A stretch of DNA of 42,179 nt. It comes from Saprospiraceae bacterium (lineage in GTDB: Bacteria > Bacteroidota > Bacteroidia > Chitinophagales > Saprospiraceae). The stretch covers positions 1 to 42,179 of the forward strand of contig JANQSS010000092.1 in the NCBI GenBank assembly GCA_028279185.1, given 5' to 3'. The translations under genes and the position numbers were made by a program. Positions 5,548 to 13,883 of the stretch are shown in pieces. Positions within the stretch are counted from its first letter, which is position 1, and each line of letters begins with the position of its first letter. The notes under the pieces are model-generated. The model was not told the DNA's origin, did not search any database, and worked only from the letters and a program-made list of their open reading frames with translations.

Positions 5548-5640
5548 ATGCCGAAACGAAAGAAAAAACCACAAAGTCGTCCTAAATCGAGCTATAAAAC
5601 GATGTTTTATTATCGTTTGCAGAAGCAAAGCGACTATTAA
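5548..5640 (+). CDS. 30-aa basic peptide upstream of terL
   Basis: Starts MPKRKKKPQS, strongly basic (about one third Lys/Arg). GGGGAG lies 12 nt upstream of the ATG and the stop is 2 nt before the terL ATG. As terL has no ribosome site of its own, translation of this peptide probably delivers ribosomes to terL. Nucleic-acid binding is plausible from charge only. Confidence 0.55.
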   Translation: MPKRKKKPQSRPKSSYKTMFYYRLQKQSDY

Positions 5641-5642
5641 GA

Positions 5643-6380
5643 ATGGCTCCCGGAGTTCAAAGAAGTAAAGATCCCCATGTTGCCGCATTAAAAAAAGGCT
5701 GTGAGAGAGATTTAGGCTTTTTATGTAAAACAATGCTTAAAATGGATGCTTGGGACACTCTACACGACGATATGGCCAGGTTTTTAGCCGAATCGGGACC
5801 CGAAAAGATGATATTGGTCCCGAGAGGCCATTTAAAGTCTTCAATTGTGACAGTTGGCTTCGCTATACAGCAATTATTAATTAATCCCGACATAAGAATA
5901 TTAATTACAAATGCGGTTTGGAACCGCAGTAGACAGTTTTTAAGACAAATATCTGATTATTTAACATTTAATTCACCATTAAAGCATATTTATGGGGAAT
6001 TTAGAGTGCCTGAGAAGACTTGGACTAGAGACGAAATAACAATTGCCCAAAGAAAGTCTCCGACGGTAAAAGAAGCCACAATATCTACAGCAGGACTCGA
6101 AACAGCCTTAACAGGCGGCCATTATGATTTAATTATTCATGATGACCTTGTAGAAGAGTCCAATATTAACACAAAAGAGCAATTAGAGAAAGTAATTAAT
6201 TTTTATAGAAATTCAAGGCCTTTGCTAGATCCTGGCGGTCGTATGATAATTGTGGGCACTAGATGGGCCGAAGACGACCTTTATGGGATGATTTTAAAGG
6301 AATTATCTGGTTCTATTAATAATCATAAAATTCAATCTGCTGAAGAACGTTTAAAATGGAGAAATTACGTTAAAACATGA
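5643..6380 (+). CDS. terminase large subunit, ATPase half (split gene)
   Basis: 245 aa with the packaging ATPase core: Walker A-like PRGHLKSS (residues 60-67), Walker B LIIHDD plus catalytic acids (163-172) and motif III IIVGTRW (202-208). The reading departs from a normal TerL after ILKEL (about residue 221) and ends 24 residues later, without the nuclease domain. That domain is encoded by 7013-7906. Translation appears coupled to the upstream 30-aa ORF. The product would hydrolyse ATP to translocate DNA into the procapsid through the portal. Confidence 0.9.
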   Translation: MAPGVQRSKDPHVAALKKGCERDLGFLCKTMLKMDAWDTLHDDMARFLAESGPEKMILVPRGHLKSSIVTVGFAIQQLLINPDIRILITNAVWNRSRQFLRQISDYLTFNSPLKHIYGEFRVPEKTWTRDEITIAQRKSPTVKEATISTAGLETALTGGHYDLIIHDDLVEESNINTKEQLEKVINFYRNSRPLLDPGGRMIIVGTRWAEDDLYGMILKELSGSINNHKIQSAEERLKWRNYVKT

Positions 6381-6568
6381 ATAATAAACGTGTTAAAGCC
6401 ATTCGTAAATTAGCAAATGAACAATTTGATGCCTTTTTTCCAGATATCGAAGAAGATATGAAACCGGAGCTTAAAAAGAATTTTTTTAAATACTTAAAAA
6501 GACGGTGGCACAAGGATAAATGGAACACGCTAAAAAAAGAGCTAAAGATGCTCTCATTAGACGTATAA
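6377..6568 (+). CDS. small basic protein inside the terL split
   Basis: 63 aa, starts MNNKRVKAIR; helical and Lys-rich. Start overlaps the stop of the ATPase gene (ATGA, 6377-6380), so it is translationally coupled. First of three small genes between the two terminase halves. No recognised domain and no homing-endonuclease motif. Confidence 0.65.
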   Translation: MNNKRVKAIRKLANEQFDAFFPDIEEDMKPELKKNFFKYLKRRWHKDKWNTLKKELKMLSLDV

Positions 6569-6738
6569 ATAATTTTAAAAATATAGAGTCCATACATACT
6601 TTTGTAGATGAGACAGTAGAAGAGTTATGGACTATTTTCGATAATGAATGGGCAATGGCGGCTTTTAATGCTCGAATTATTGACTGTAAGGGGATTAATT
6701 TAGATGTCGAAAAGAAAAAAAGTAAAAAGACCTATTAG
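6520..6738 (+). CDS. hypothetical protein inside the terL split
   Basis: 72 aa, starts MEHAKKRAKD with AAGGA four bases upstream. Acidic middle and Lys-rich end (KKKSKKTY). Overlaps the preceding gene by 49 bp in another frame. Function unknown. Confidence 0.6.
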   Translation: MEHAKKRAKDALIRRINNFKNIESIHTFVDETVEELWTIFDNEWAMAAFNARIIDCKGINLDVEKKKSKKTY

Positions 6739-6761
6739 AACTGGCTTACCGAGGGGGTAAA

Positions 6762-7013
6762 ATGGAAAAGAGATGGTTTCAAACGAAGTGGGTTACGACT
6801 GAAGATAAAAATGGTAAAAAGATATCTGTACAGGTTATTGCATCAGAATTACCGACAGGGGTATCAATTAATTTCACTGAAGACGATTTTAATTGTTCAG
6901 ATAAAGAAAAACTACTAAAAATAAAGAAGAATAAAGCAAAACAAACCGTATTAGATTTTATTGAAAAAACATTTGAAGAAGATGTAGAATTATCTTTTCC
7001 AGAGTCTAATTAA
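6762..7013 (+). CDS. hypothetical protein inside the terL split
   Basis: 83 aa, starts MEKRWFQTKW with GAGGGGG five bases upstream. N-terminal half beta-rich, C-terminal half a charged helix ending VELSFPESN. Its TAA overlaps the ATG of the nuclease gene (TAATG), coupling their translation. The GAATTATCT at 6987-6995 near its end repeats one in the ATPase gene (6300-6308). Confidence 0.65.
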   Translation: MEKRWFQTKWVTTEDKNGKKISVQVIASELPTGVSINFTEDDFNCSDKEKLLKIKKNKAKQTVLDFIEKTFEEDVELSFPESN

Positions 7014-7906
7014 TGGCTTTTGATTGCTATATTCGGCGAGCAGTCGAAGATGATGAAGTAATATTCTCAAAAAAGTTTGCTTTGAATGATATAGAAGCTG
7101 ACAAACATAATAAGAATAAAACTCCAAAGCAGCATGTTAAATCATTAGAGTCAGAACGAGCATCAATGCGAAGCGTCTTTCGCTACATGTGCCAGTATAT
7201 GAACGATCCTATTGATGAGTCCACAATTGAATTTAAAAGATCATATTTACATCCGGTACAATTTACTGGCGATGTAATGAGACAACTAGAACAAGAGTCT
7301 GCTCTTATATCAATTGATCCTGCTATACGTCTTAAAGAAACTAATGATAGAACTGGTATTGTGGTAACAAAGCCATTACCAGACTCAAAACAACGAGTTG
7401 TAATGGAAGCTTTCGGGAAACGATTGCCAGTAGATAAAGTAGTGGATGAAATCTTCCGTTTAGTTACTTCATATAAGACTGAGAGAGTATTAGTTGAAAC
7501 TGTAGCGGCTCAATTATGGCTCGTTAAGATTTTAAAAGATGAAATGATTAAACGTCGTATATATTTTACAATTGATGAAGTAAAACCATCTACAAGAGAA
7601 ACTAAAACAGCACGTATTCGTGGTCTTATACCATATTATGCAAATGGACGAGTATTGCATCGTAGTGGATTAGAAGATTTAGAAGCCGAGCTTATTCAAT
7701 TTCCACGTTCTCGACATGATGACATTATTGATGCTCTATCAATGCAAATTTTATATTGGAAAGAATTAGTTGAACCTGGCAAGATTATACAGACAACCAG
7801 TAAAACTCCGTTCAGTGTAGATTGGTTTAAATCAAAATTAGCAAGTCAACGAACGCCCAAAGAACAAATATTTAAAGGTTTATTAAAAAGGAGATCTTCA
7901 TGGTAG
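7013..7906 (+). CDS. terminase large subunit, nuclease half (split gene)
   Basis: 297 aa that begins exactly where a TerL nuclease linker would continue (FDCYIRRA). RNase H-fold catalytic acids are visible: ISIDPA (Asp102), VETVAAQ (Glu162) and RHDDIIDAL (Asp236/237/240). This half cuts the concatemer at initiation and termination of packaging. It is in a different frame from the ATPase gene and lacks a strong ribosome site, so depends on the TAATG coupling upstream. Whether the halves assemble as two chains is inference. Confidence 0.88.
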   Translation: MAFDCYIRRAVEDDEVIFSKKFALNDIEADKHNKNKTPKQHVKSLESERASMRSVFRYMCQYMNDPIDESTIEFKRSYLHPVQFTGDVMRQLEQESALISIDPAIRLKETNDRTGIVVTKPLPDSKQRVVMEAFGKRLPVDKVVDEIFRLVTSYKTERVLVETVAAQLWLVKILKDEMIKRRIYFTIDEVKPSTRETKTARIRGLIPYYANGRVLHRSGLEDLEAELIQFPRSRHDDIIDALSMQILYWKELVEPGKIIQTTSKTPFSVDWFKSKLASQRTPKEQIFKGLLKRRSSW

Positions 7907-9861
7907 CTTCTGCTATTGGTGGTGAAGCAAAATTACGTCCCGTTGAACAGTGGCATGAGGAACTCTCGGCTGCTGAACGTATTAAGAAAGAATATAGAGA
8001 TATTTATCGATGGGATGTTTTTGTAGATCAATATAAAGGATTTTGGAATCTTCCCACTCATGAAATACCGCCTTTAAACTTTGTATTCTCGTGGCTTAAG
8101 ACAGAGTTGGCTTCTCTTTATGTAAGAGATCCACATATGGAAGTAACACCACTCAAACGAACCACTATTGAGCAGGCTCTATTAAAAGAATTAGCCTTGG
8201 CTGATATTTGGCGTAGAAAACGATTTAAAAAAGAAGTAAAGAAAGCTATTGTAGATGGTAAGTTAGTTGGCCATGGTTGGTTTAAAGTGGGATATAATGG
8301 CGAATTTGAAACCATGGTGGACTCTGAAGGTAATCAACTCGATACGATTAAACAAGATGATTTCTTTGGTTATCGTATTCCTTGGACGGATGTTCTTTTT
8401 GATAGTCATCGTTCAGTAGATGCTCCTTTTGATTGTCAATGGATTGCTCATGAATTCTGGGTACCGGAAGAAGAGTTCATGGCGAAGAAAGAATTTAAAC
8501 ATAAAGCGGATGTTCAGGCTCAAACAATTAGACGATTTACGTTAAATAGAGAAAGAGATCGTAGAATTAAATTAGCAACCCCACCTGAATTAGGGAAACA
8601 CACACGTCAAAAATTTGTTCAACTGTTTGAAATCTGGGATAAGAAAGATAAAAAGGTTCGTATTTTATCTCCTGGTGTTCGAAAAGGATTCATTCATGAG
8701 AAAGATTGGCCTTATGAGAAGCTTCAAGACTTCCCTTTCTCGTTTTTGAATTTTAATCCTATTAACGATGAGCCATACGGCATTCCTGATATTGCTATGT
8801 TTGAACGGCAATTATTGGAACTCATGAAACTCGATTTCTTAGTTCTCGATCATGTTAAAAAGAATAATAGGCAACTTATAACAGAACCAGGTAATTTAAC
8901 TGAAGAGTCTCGTGTGGCTTACGAAGAAGGACAAACAGGAGTTCTTTTAGAAGCCAATAATCCAGATCGTATTTTACCGGTTCCATATGCACCGGTTCAG
9001 CAAGATATATTTGCTCTTAGGAACTTTCTGATTCAGAATATCACTAATGTTAGTGGTCAGCCCGCCGTACAACGCGGGGCGTCTCAACCCGTATCAACAC
9101 GCACATTTAAAGAGTTAGCTGCTATCGATGAGGGTTCTAATGACCGTAGGTCAGAACAACTTGATGTATTAGAAGATTTTATGGAAGACATTGCTCGCAA
9201 AATGAGTCTATTAATAGATGAGTTTGCCGATTCTACATTTTTTATTAAAGTTACAGGTCGTCAGTCTCCAGAAACTACTCAAGCTATTGCAGGTCGTCCT
9301 TCAGCACAACAGCCCGATAGTCAATTAGCAACTCGTAATGGACAAGTACAAGGATTCACTGCTACTCGTGAAGATTTTGGTGGAGATAATTCAGATTTTG
9401 ATATACAAATTAAAGCGGGTTCTACTGTTCCATTAACACGAGAAAATAAAACAGAGATCCTTCGTTTCGCTTTAGAGGCAGGTCCTGCAGCTGGTGCTAT
9501 ACCGGGTGGTCCAGTTATGGGTACTGCCGCACGGCTTTTATTTAAAGAGTTTGATATGCCTGAATTAGATATGGCTATTGATGAAGAATTAGAAGCCCAA
9601 CAAGGAATACGACAAGAACAAACTAGATTAGAACAACAACGACAAGAATTTGAAGCCGCGCAGAAAGGAGCAGAAATTCAAATTCAAGCTGAACGTGAAG
9701 CCAACCGTAAAGAAGAAACTCGGCTCCGCGAACGTGATGTTGCGATTCGTGAGCAAAGTATGATTTTAGAAGCACAAATGCGAGATCAAGAGTTACGTAT
9801 TAAAGAATTAGAAGCTCTCTTAAAAGGACGTAGTCAAGCTAACGGACGACAAGATGGCTAA
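7900..9861 (+). CDS. portal protein
   Basis: 653 aa, ATG behind AAAAAGGAG and overlapping the nuclease gene stop. Size and N-terminal helical region, central wing/stem region (residues about 250-430) and a long C-terminal Gln/Glu/Arg-rich coiled coil (about 560-645, barrel-like) fit podovirus portals. The dodecameric portal is the DNA entry channel and docks TerL. The position directly after terL supports the call. Confidence 0.85.
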   Translation: MVASAIGGEAKLRPVEQWHEELSAAERIKKEYRDIYRWDVFVDQYKGFWNLPTHEIPPLNFVFSWLKTELASLYVRDPHMEVTPLKRTTIEQALLKELALADIWRRKRFKKEVKKAIVDGKLVGHGWFKVGYNGEFETMVDSEGNQLDTIKQDDFFGYRIPWTDVLFDSHRSVDAPFDCQWIAHEFWVPEEEFMAKKEFKHKADVQAQTIRRFTLNRERDRRIKLATPPELGKHTRQKFVQLFEIWDKKDKKVRILSPGVRKGFIHEKDWPYEKLQDFPFSFLNFNPINDEPYGIPDIAMFERQLLELMKLDFLVLDHVKKNNRQLITEPGNLTEESRVAYEEGQTGVLLEANNPDRILPVPYAPVQQDIFALRNFLIQNITNVSGQPAVQRGASQPVSTRTFKELAAIDEGSNDRRSEQLDVLEDFMEDIARKMSLLIDEFADSTFFIKVTGRQSPETTQAIAGRPSAQQPDSQLATRNGQVQGFTATREDFGGDNSDFDIQIKAGSTVPLTRENKTEILRFALEAGPAAGAIPGGPVMGTAARLLFKEFDMPELDMAIDEELEAQQGIRQEQTRLEQQRQEFEAAQKGAEIQIQAEREANRKEETRLRERDVAIREQSMILEAQMRDQELRIKELEALLKGRSQANGRQDG

Positions 9862-10168
9862 GAATTGTCGTGGTTGTGGAGCTGATGATGCCTATATGGT
9901 TCGTACCTATTTAGACGGCACTGAAATTTGTGACCGTTGTACAGGTATTCGTCCTACAGGTACTCCAGATGTTTTTATAGGTTCTAAAGGTGGAGAACAA
10001 ACAGATAGTAATATTTGTGATCCAAAGACTGGTCAACCTATTCCTTTTTCCTCAAAACGAGAGAAGAAAGCTATTATGGATAAGTTGAAGATTAAACAGC
10101 ACCCATCAGCCGAACGGACTCATGGTTCTCGTAATGAAAAATATTTGCATCCTAAGAGTTATGGATAA
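9854..10168 (+). CDS. zinc-finger-like protein
   Basis: 104 aa with NCRGCGADDAYM near the N terminus and EICDRC at residues 27-32, a CxxC-x22-CxxC layout expected to hold one zinc. The rest is polar and likely flexible. Overlaps the portal gene end, so coupled. Small CxxC proteins next to portal genes are common in environmental phages; role unknown. Confidence 0.75.
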   Translation: MAKNCRGCGADDAYMVRTYLDGTEICDRCTGIRPTGTPDVFIGSKGGEQTDSNICDPKTGQPIPFSSKREKKAIMDKLKIKQHPSAERTHGSRNEKYLHPKSYG

Positions 10169-10171
10169 ACA

Positions 10172-10444
10172 ATGGCTGCTTTATACAAAGCTGTATCAGT
10201 TAGTACTACCCCAGTTTTAATTGCGGCTGCAAATCCGCGACGTAAAGGTATTATTCTACAGAGCACAACAGTTGCTCCTTTATTTTGGGGTAATGATGAG
10301 AATATCACCACAAGTAACACAGTCTTTGTTAGAGCTGGTGGAGATGGAATTTTAGCAGGTTTACCTGAAGCATATAAAGGCGCTATTTATGGAGTTGTGA
10401 TAGCAGGTACACATAGTGTTAAAGTTTTTGAGTGGAGCGAATAA
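10172..10444 (+). CDS. small beta-rich virion protein candidate
   Basis: 90 aa, Ala/Val/Gly-rich beta pattern without charge clusters, like head decoration or stabilising proteins. 3 bp after the zinc-finger gene, with no strong ribosome site. Virion role inferred from position and composition. Confidence 0.7.
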   Translation: MAALYKAVSVSTTPVLIAAANPRRKGIILQSTTVAPLFWGNDENITTSNTVFVRAGGDGILAGLPEAYKGAIYGVVIAGTHSVKVFEWSE

Positions 10445-12475
10445 ATGTCGACAAGTTTAGGTCCAGGCGCTGCAAGCGTATCTCAAACAACAAAACGTTT
10501 AAAATGGGAGACCGACACAGATTTTAATAAAGGTACTGTCCCATCAACTCTTGAAGTTTCAGGAACAGGCGATGCAGCCGTTCTTCAAACAAAAGCAAAA
10601 ACAGATAACTCAGATAACATTCCATTTACTACAGCTGGAAATTATACGTTATCGAATGGATCACTTTTAGAAATTGCAGCAGGATTGGCTCGTCTTTCGG
10701 TTCAGTCAGGAGATAGTGCAGATTTTCCTTTTACAACCGCATCTAATTATACTCTTGGAACAGGAGTAGAAGTTACAGGAGGAGTAGCAAAGCTCGAACA
10801 TGATGCAAATATTGTTGGTGCATGGGATCTAAACGAATCTTCTGGAACAAATGCACCTGATACATCAGACAATGGAAATGATGGGACACTTAACAATATG
10901 GCCGACTCGGACTGGGTATCGGGTCAATTAAATAATGGTCTTCAGTTTGCTAATGGAAGTGAATATGTATCGATGGGTGATGTTCTTGATTTTGAGAGGA
11001 CGGACGCTTTTTCGATTGAATTCTGGATGAAAAGAACAGGTAATAGTGCCACTGAATTTATTGTCTCAAAACAGATTCAGGGCGGAAATGCTGAAGGTTA
11101 TGGCGTTTTTATCAATACGTTAGGTGTTTTGGAATTTTTGTTGGTTAGTACAACGACGAATCTTGTTCGAGTCACAGCAACAACCGCTGTTGATGATAAT
11201 ACTTGGCATCATGTTGTTGTAACGTACGACGGAAGTAGCGCAGCTTCTGGTATAACAATTTATTTGGATAACTCTTCAGAGAGTTTGACTACTGTAAATG
11301 ACACACTCACTACCTCTACATTAAGTACAGCCCCATTTCAATTTTCAGGACGAAGCGGTGCTAATTTAACTTACGGAGGGACATTAGATGCTGTTAAAGT
11401 ATGGGACAAAGAATTAACATCAGGAGAAGTTTCGACCCAATATAATTCTGGAACCGGAACAGAAGATATGGGATATTCGCAATTAGATCCAACGGTTGTG
11501 AATAATACTGGTCTTTCTTTTTCAACAGCTCTTGATACATTTACTGAGACAGCTACTAAGCCCTCTAATACCGCTATTCAGTATCATGTTAGTTCTGATA
11601 ATGGAGTAACGTGGGAATATTGGACAGGTGCAGCTTGGGCTACAACTGATAATACATTTGCACAATCAAATACAGCAGCAGATATACAAACTAATATTGG
11701 TACATTAGCTGCGTCTGGTACATTTAAATTTAGAGCTCTTTTAAGAACAACAGACGGGATCAACACTCCAGAATTAGACCGGATACAAGTTTCTGGACCT
11801 AATACGTTTTCTACTACAGATAATTTATACGTTGAAACAAAAGACGCGAGTCAAATAAACCCAACAAATTTTACGGACTGGCTAACTTGTATTTTTACTT
11901 CTACTACACCGGGTAGCACTGATTTACGTGTTTTATTTTCAGTAGACGATCGTGTAAGTTGGTTAACATGGAGTGGATCTGCCTGGGTTGCTCCGACATC
12001 AGATACCACTCGAACAGATGCTACAAGTTTAACGGATGCGGCTACTAATTTTTCATCACTACCGTCTACTAAACCATTAGATGTACGTGTCTTTATTCAA
12101 ACTTCGGATAATAGTGTAACTCCTTCTATGGATAATATTGCGATCACTTCTAATGCTGGTTTTGAGACAAGTGGAACATATGAAACGAATCAATATGATT
12201 CCACAGAATTAGGACAAGAATGGGGTTCAGTAATTTTTAATACGACTGAGCCATCCGGTACTTCGATTACGATTAAAGGTAAAGCTGCAAATAGTACAAC
12301 TGAATTAACAGCTGCTAGTTATGGTTCGGCTTTATCTAATAATGGTTTATCAAATTTAACAGGACAATATATTCAATTTGAAATAGCTTTTACTGGAACA
12401 TCTACATTACAACCACAAATAGATAATTTGGCAGTAGATTTTGATTCGCCTTTACGAACTATAGAAGCACCATAA
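10445..12475 (+). CDS. LamG/concanavalin-like domain structural protein
   Basis: 676 aa, start behind GGAGCG. The N terminus has two copies of a PFTTAxNYTL repeat (about residues 59-69 and 98-108). A LamG-type jelly roll spans about 127-335 (GAWDLNESSG, IEFWMKR, WHHVVVTYDG, LDAVKVWDKELT). C-terminally there are two homologous Ser/Thr-rich beta modules (about 365-450 and 470-565) plus a third beta region. LamG folds bind carbohydrate or protein. Being between portal and scaffold rather than among tail genes suggests a head-decorating adhesin, but a fibre is possible. Confidence 0.8.
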   Translation: MSTSLGPGAASVSQTTKRLKWETDTDFNKGTVPSTLEVSGTGDAAVLQTKAKTDNSDNIPFTTAGNYTLSNGSLLEIAAGLARLSVQSGDSADFPFTTASNYTLGTGVEVTGGVAKLEHDANIVGAWDLNESSGTNAPDTSDNGNDGTLNNMADSDWVSGQLNNGLQFANGSEYVSMGDVLDFERTDAFSIEFWMKRTGNSATEFIVSKQIQGGNAEGYGVFINTLGVLEFLLVSTTTNLVRVTATTAVDDNTWHHVVVTYDGSSAASGITIYLDNSSESLTTVNDTLTTSTLSTAPFQFSGRSGANLTYGGTLDAVKVWDKELTSGEVSTQYNSGTGTEDMGYSQLDPTVVNNTGLSFSTALDTFTETATKPSNTAIQYHVSSDNGVTWEYWTGAAWATTDNTFAQSNTAADIQTNIGTLAASGTFKFRALLRTTDGINTPELDRIQVSGPNTFSTTDNLYVETKDASQINPTNFTDWLTCIFTSTTPGSTDLRVLFSVDDRVSWLTWSGSAWVAPTSDTTRTDATSLTDAATNFSSLPSTKPLDVRVFIQTSDNSVTPSMDNIAITSNAGFETSGTYETNQYDSTELGQEWGSVIFNTTEPSGTSITIKGKAANSTTELTAASYGSALSNNGLSNLTGQYIQFEIAFTGTSTLQPQIDNLAVDFDSPLRTIEAP

Positions 12476-12492
12476 AATTTGGAGAATAAATA

Positions 12493-12588
12493 ATGGAATT
12501 TTATTTAATATCGATGAGTATTTCAACAGTTGTGGGATTCATGCTCGGCATGTGTGTCGCAACATTACTTAAACGAAAGGAGAAATAA
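12493..12588 (+). CDS. 31-aa single-pass membrane peptide
   Basis: Starts MEFYLISMSI, one transmembrane helix (residues 3-26) then KRKEK. GGAG eight bases before ATG; stops one base before the next start. Function unknown. Confidence 0.6.
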   Translation: MEFYLISMSISTVVGFMLGMCVATLLKRKEK

Positions 12589-12589
12589 T

Positions 12590-12892
12590 ATGCCGGGCTT
12601 TGATGAAGTTATTGAAAACTTAACCCCAAGATTTCAGAAAATCATTCGAACCGAACAACTCATTCCAGAGTGGATTATTGGTGCTATGTACACAGGTAAA
12701 TTTACTTTTATCTTGAAAGAAATGGATGAGAATGGAATGACACTTGAGGTTGTGGAAGAAGATTTTAGTGACAGTGAGGTAGTATCGCAAGGACCAAACT
12801 CTATGGCTGAGGCTAGTAATAATATTATGCGTCCTCAGAATGCAGGAAAGAGTCCTATTGATCCATCACAAATCATGCCTCGTGTTTCATAA
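12590..12892 (+). CDS. hypothetical virion-region protein, 100 aa
   Basis: Starts MPGFDEVIEN at ATG 12590 with AAAGGAG upstream; the longer in-frame reading would overlap the membrane peptide gene. Acidic, with a disordered Ser/Asn/Pro-rich tail from about residue 60. Immediately before the scaffold gene. Not recognised. Confidence 0.7.
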   Translation: MPGFDEVIENLTPRFQKIIRTEQLIPEWIIGAMYTGKFTFILKEMDENGMTLEVVEEDFSDSEVVSQGPNSMAEASNNIMRPQNAGKSPIDPSQIMPRVS

Positions 12893-12940
12893 ATAGATTT
12901 AAAGTAGATCGGCCTTATGGCCCCTACAAGGGAGAAGAAC

Positions 12941-13825
12941 ATGGAAAAACAGCAGAAACCTACAGAAGCTGAAGCAAAAGAACCGGCGTCTAAGCCCTCG
13001 GATGATCAAGCTTCTGTAGAACCCCAAGCACAAGATGAGTCAGGAACGCCTCAAGGTACGCCGGCCCCTGACCAAAGTCAAGGTGAGCAAAAGTCGTCTG
13101 ATTGGGAGTTTGATGGTAACTATGATAAGTTACGTGAAGACCACCCAGAGATGATGAAGTATGCGCAAGGAATTCGTAGATATCTGACTCGTGAAACTCA
13201 GAATATAGCTGATGAGCGTGAGAAGATAGAAAAGTATGATCAGATCGTTAAAGATCCTTTATTACCCGAATTTCTGGAGTATCGTAAATCTCGCAATATT
13301 AGTCAACCGGCTCCGATATCTCAACCTGCTCCTAGAGCAGATTTAGACTTAGATGACCCTGATAATGTTCGAAGCTATATCCAATCAAAAGAACAGGAAA
13401 TGGCTAGATTACTCCACCAACAAGCGCAAAAGATAACCGAACTAGAACAGAAAACGGCTTATCGCGACCGCGAGGCAGAACTACAAGCCTTCGCAGACAC
13501 TCATCCTGAATTTTGGCAATTACGTGATATGGGATTAATACAGCCACAGCTTGCTAGAATTGTTGATACTGGTAAAGGTACTATTGCAGATGCATTTAAT
13601 GCAGCAATGGAAGTCAAACAAAAACTAGTTAATTCAATTAAGCAAGATGAACAAGTACGAGTTAACAAGAAGAAAAAGGCTACTTCAGCTAAACCTTCGG
13701 CCCCTGCTGAGTCGGAAATTGATTACATCCAGCCTAGCCATCTTAAATGGGAAAATGATGTAATGAATCGTGCTATAGAATTGGCTGCTAAAGGTATCAA
13801 AAAACAAGTAAAACGAAAAAAATAA
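12941..13825 (+). CDS. scaffolding protein
   Basis: 294 aa; start at MEKQQKPTEA behind AAGGGAG, rather than the upstream MAPTREKN. Acidic, Pro/Gln/Ser-rich disordered N terminus, central coiled coil (about residues 150-185) and a basic C terminus (KKQVKRKK). This is the usual scaffold layout, with the basic helix docking on coat. It directs procapsid assembly and is lost before packaging finishes. Adjacent to the capsid gene. Confidence 0.8.
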   Translation: MEKQQKPTEAEAKEPASKPSDDQASVEPQAQDESGTPQGTPAPDQSQGEQKSSDWEFDGNYDKLREDHPEMMKYAQGIRRYLTRETQNIADEREKIEKYDQIVKDPLLPEFLEYRKSRNISQPAPISQPAPRADLDLDDPDNVRSYIQSKEQEMARLLHQQAQKITELEQKTAYRDREAELQAFADTHPEFWQLRDMGLIQPQLARIVDTGKGTIADAFNAAMEVKQKLVNSIKQDEQVRVNKKKKATSAKPSAPAESEIDYIQPSHLKWENDVMNRAIELAAKGIKKQVKRKK

Positions 13826-13828
13826 AGG

Positions 13829-13862
13829 CTGGCGCCTTTGCCAGACTGGCGAAGACACAGTC
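13829..13862 (+). promoter_or_regulatory. tandem hairpins in the capsid leader
   Basis: CTGGC-GCCTTT-GCCAG (13829-13844) and GACTG-GCGAAGACA-CAGTC (13844-13862), sharing one base, lie between scaffold stop and capsid ribosome site. No T-run follows, so RNA processing or stabilisation of the capsid message is more likely than termination. Confidence 0.5.
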
Positions 13863-13883
13863 TTAATAAAAGGAGTGTAAATT

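Noticed and set aside
6303-7019. Self-splicing intron or intein in terL
   Set aside because: No group I/II core, no intein N-terminal Cys/Ser block or C-terminal HN; the interval is densely coding in several frames. Kept only as an alternative to be tested by RNA-seq.
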